Assembly: GCF_022014595.1 (NCBI RefSeq)
Contig: NZ_CP091740.1
Location: forward strand, 2,220,200-2,284,199
Source: Solitalea lacus
GTDB lineage: Bacteria > Bacteroidota > Bacteroidia > Sphingobacteriales > Sphingobacteriaceae
Direction of reading: 5' to 3'
Length of the DNA stretch: 64,000 bases
Shown piece after piece: positions 63,774-64,000 of this stretch; within the stretch, counting starts at the first letter, position 1; each line of letters begins with the position of its first letter. The notes under the pieces are model-generated. The model saw only the letters and a list, made by a program, of their open reading frames with translations, was not told the origin of the DNA and ran no database searches. Made by a program: the position numbers and the translations under genes.

Positions 63774-64000
63774 ATGAAGTTTAAAGTTTTCATTTTGGCA
63801 GTTTGTGCCTTGTTTGTTGTTTCATGCAATTCGGGTAAGAAACAAGAATCAGTAAAAGTTACTGTTGCAAAAAATGGAATGCCTATAGGTAATGCAGAAG
63901 GATTTATGGCTCCTGAAATTTCATTGCCATCGATAACAGGTGAGCCTGTGGCATTGTCATCATTGCAGGGAAAATATGTAATGGTTGATTTTTGGGCTTC
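63774..64000 (+). CDS. TlpA/ResA-type thioredoxin-like lipoprotein, 3' end cut
   Basis: First 75 codons only. Lipoprotein signal (VFILAVCALFVVSCNSG, Cys near residue 18), then MAPEISLPSITGEPVALSSLQGKYVMVDFWAS, the entry to an AhpC/TSA-thioredoxin fold; the window ends at FWAS just before the CxxC is expected. Likely a periplasmic-side or outer-membrane-anchored thiol-disulfide oxidoreductase. Confidence 0.8.
   Translation, partial: MKFKVFILAVCALFVVSCNSGKKQESVKVTVAKNGMPIGNAEGFMAPEISLPSITGEPVALSSLQGKYVMVDFWA

Noticed and set aside
1-64000. CRISPR array, tRNA or rRNA genes
   Set aside because: No regularly spaced repeat-spacer pattern and no complete tRNA or rRNA sequence recognised by reading both strands.

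Overview
The window is a low-GC chromosomal segment from a member of the Bacteroidota, most likely a Sphingobacteriales-type organism (Solitalea/Pedobacter-like; inferred from gene content only). Supporting signs are many gene starts preceded by the Bacteroidota -7 promoter element TAnnTTTG, Bacteroidota-typical families (DUF4199, Nfu-type scaffold, Bacteroidota-type RND efflux, two-subunit 3-oxoacid CoA-transferase), lipoprotein signals of the type LxxSC, and the core neighbourhood MerR / M23 peptidase / alaS / dgkA / gatB.

Left part (1-25 kb): end of a dihydroorotase-like gene lacking a key metal ligand, a hypothetical gene and DUF4199, two glycosyltransferases, an AIR-synthase-like gene, an outer-membrane protein, a NifU-type Fe-S scaffold, purB, a tetR-tolC-hlyD-acrB style RND efflux operon, a PA0069-type radical SAM protein, a surface-antigen-like barrel, an L,D-transpeptidase, and a LexA-like (HTH + S24 protease) regulator divergent from a degenerate GIY-YIG protein. 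The same palindrome, ATACTA-N7-TAGTAT, lies upstream of both the regulator and the radical SAM gene, which suggests a small regulon of DNA-damage type.

Middle (25-38 kb): a true FNR-type oxygen sensor with all four Fe-S cysteines, followed by a cbb3-type copper P-ATPase (CcoI/FixI). An FNR-type palindrome sits about 41 bp upstream of the predicted ATPase transcription start. Then come a 56-residue cysteine-rich protein, scoAB, yidC-pyrG, and a cobalamin riboswitch ahead of a decayed, truncated metE that is followed by PAS, CWC and thioesterase genes, then kdsB and an enoyl-CoA hydratase.

Accessory region (38-56 kb): long gene-poor stretches, decayed genes, a 29-bp direct repeat flanking a DUF4386/dihaem cytochrome c/AraC block, a Fic protein gene with six regularly spaced GTGAAAA boxes over its start, an 800-residue protein probably of GAF type, small lipoproteins, and an IS mosaic. 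In the mosaic an intact IS21-family element (istA-istB, 26-bp imperfect inverted repeats, 5-bp duplication TAAGT) has inserted into the istA of an older, decayed IS21 element, which also holds an IS1380-type fragment. Beyond it are a nucleoside-phosphorylase remnant and a frameshifted HTH-like gene.

Right part (56-64 kb): core genes merR-like, M23 peptidase, alaS, dgkA, a histidine kinase, gatB, and the start of a TlpA-like lipoprotein gene that runs off the window.
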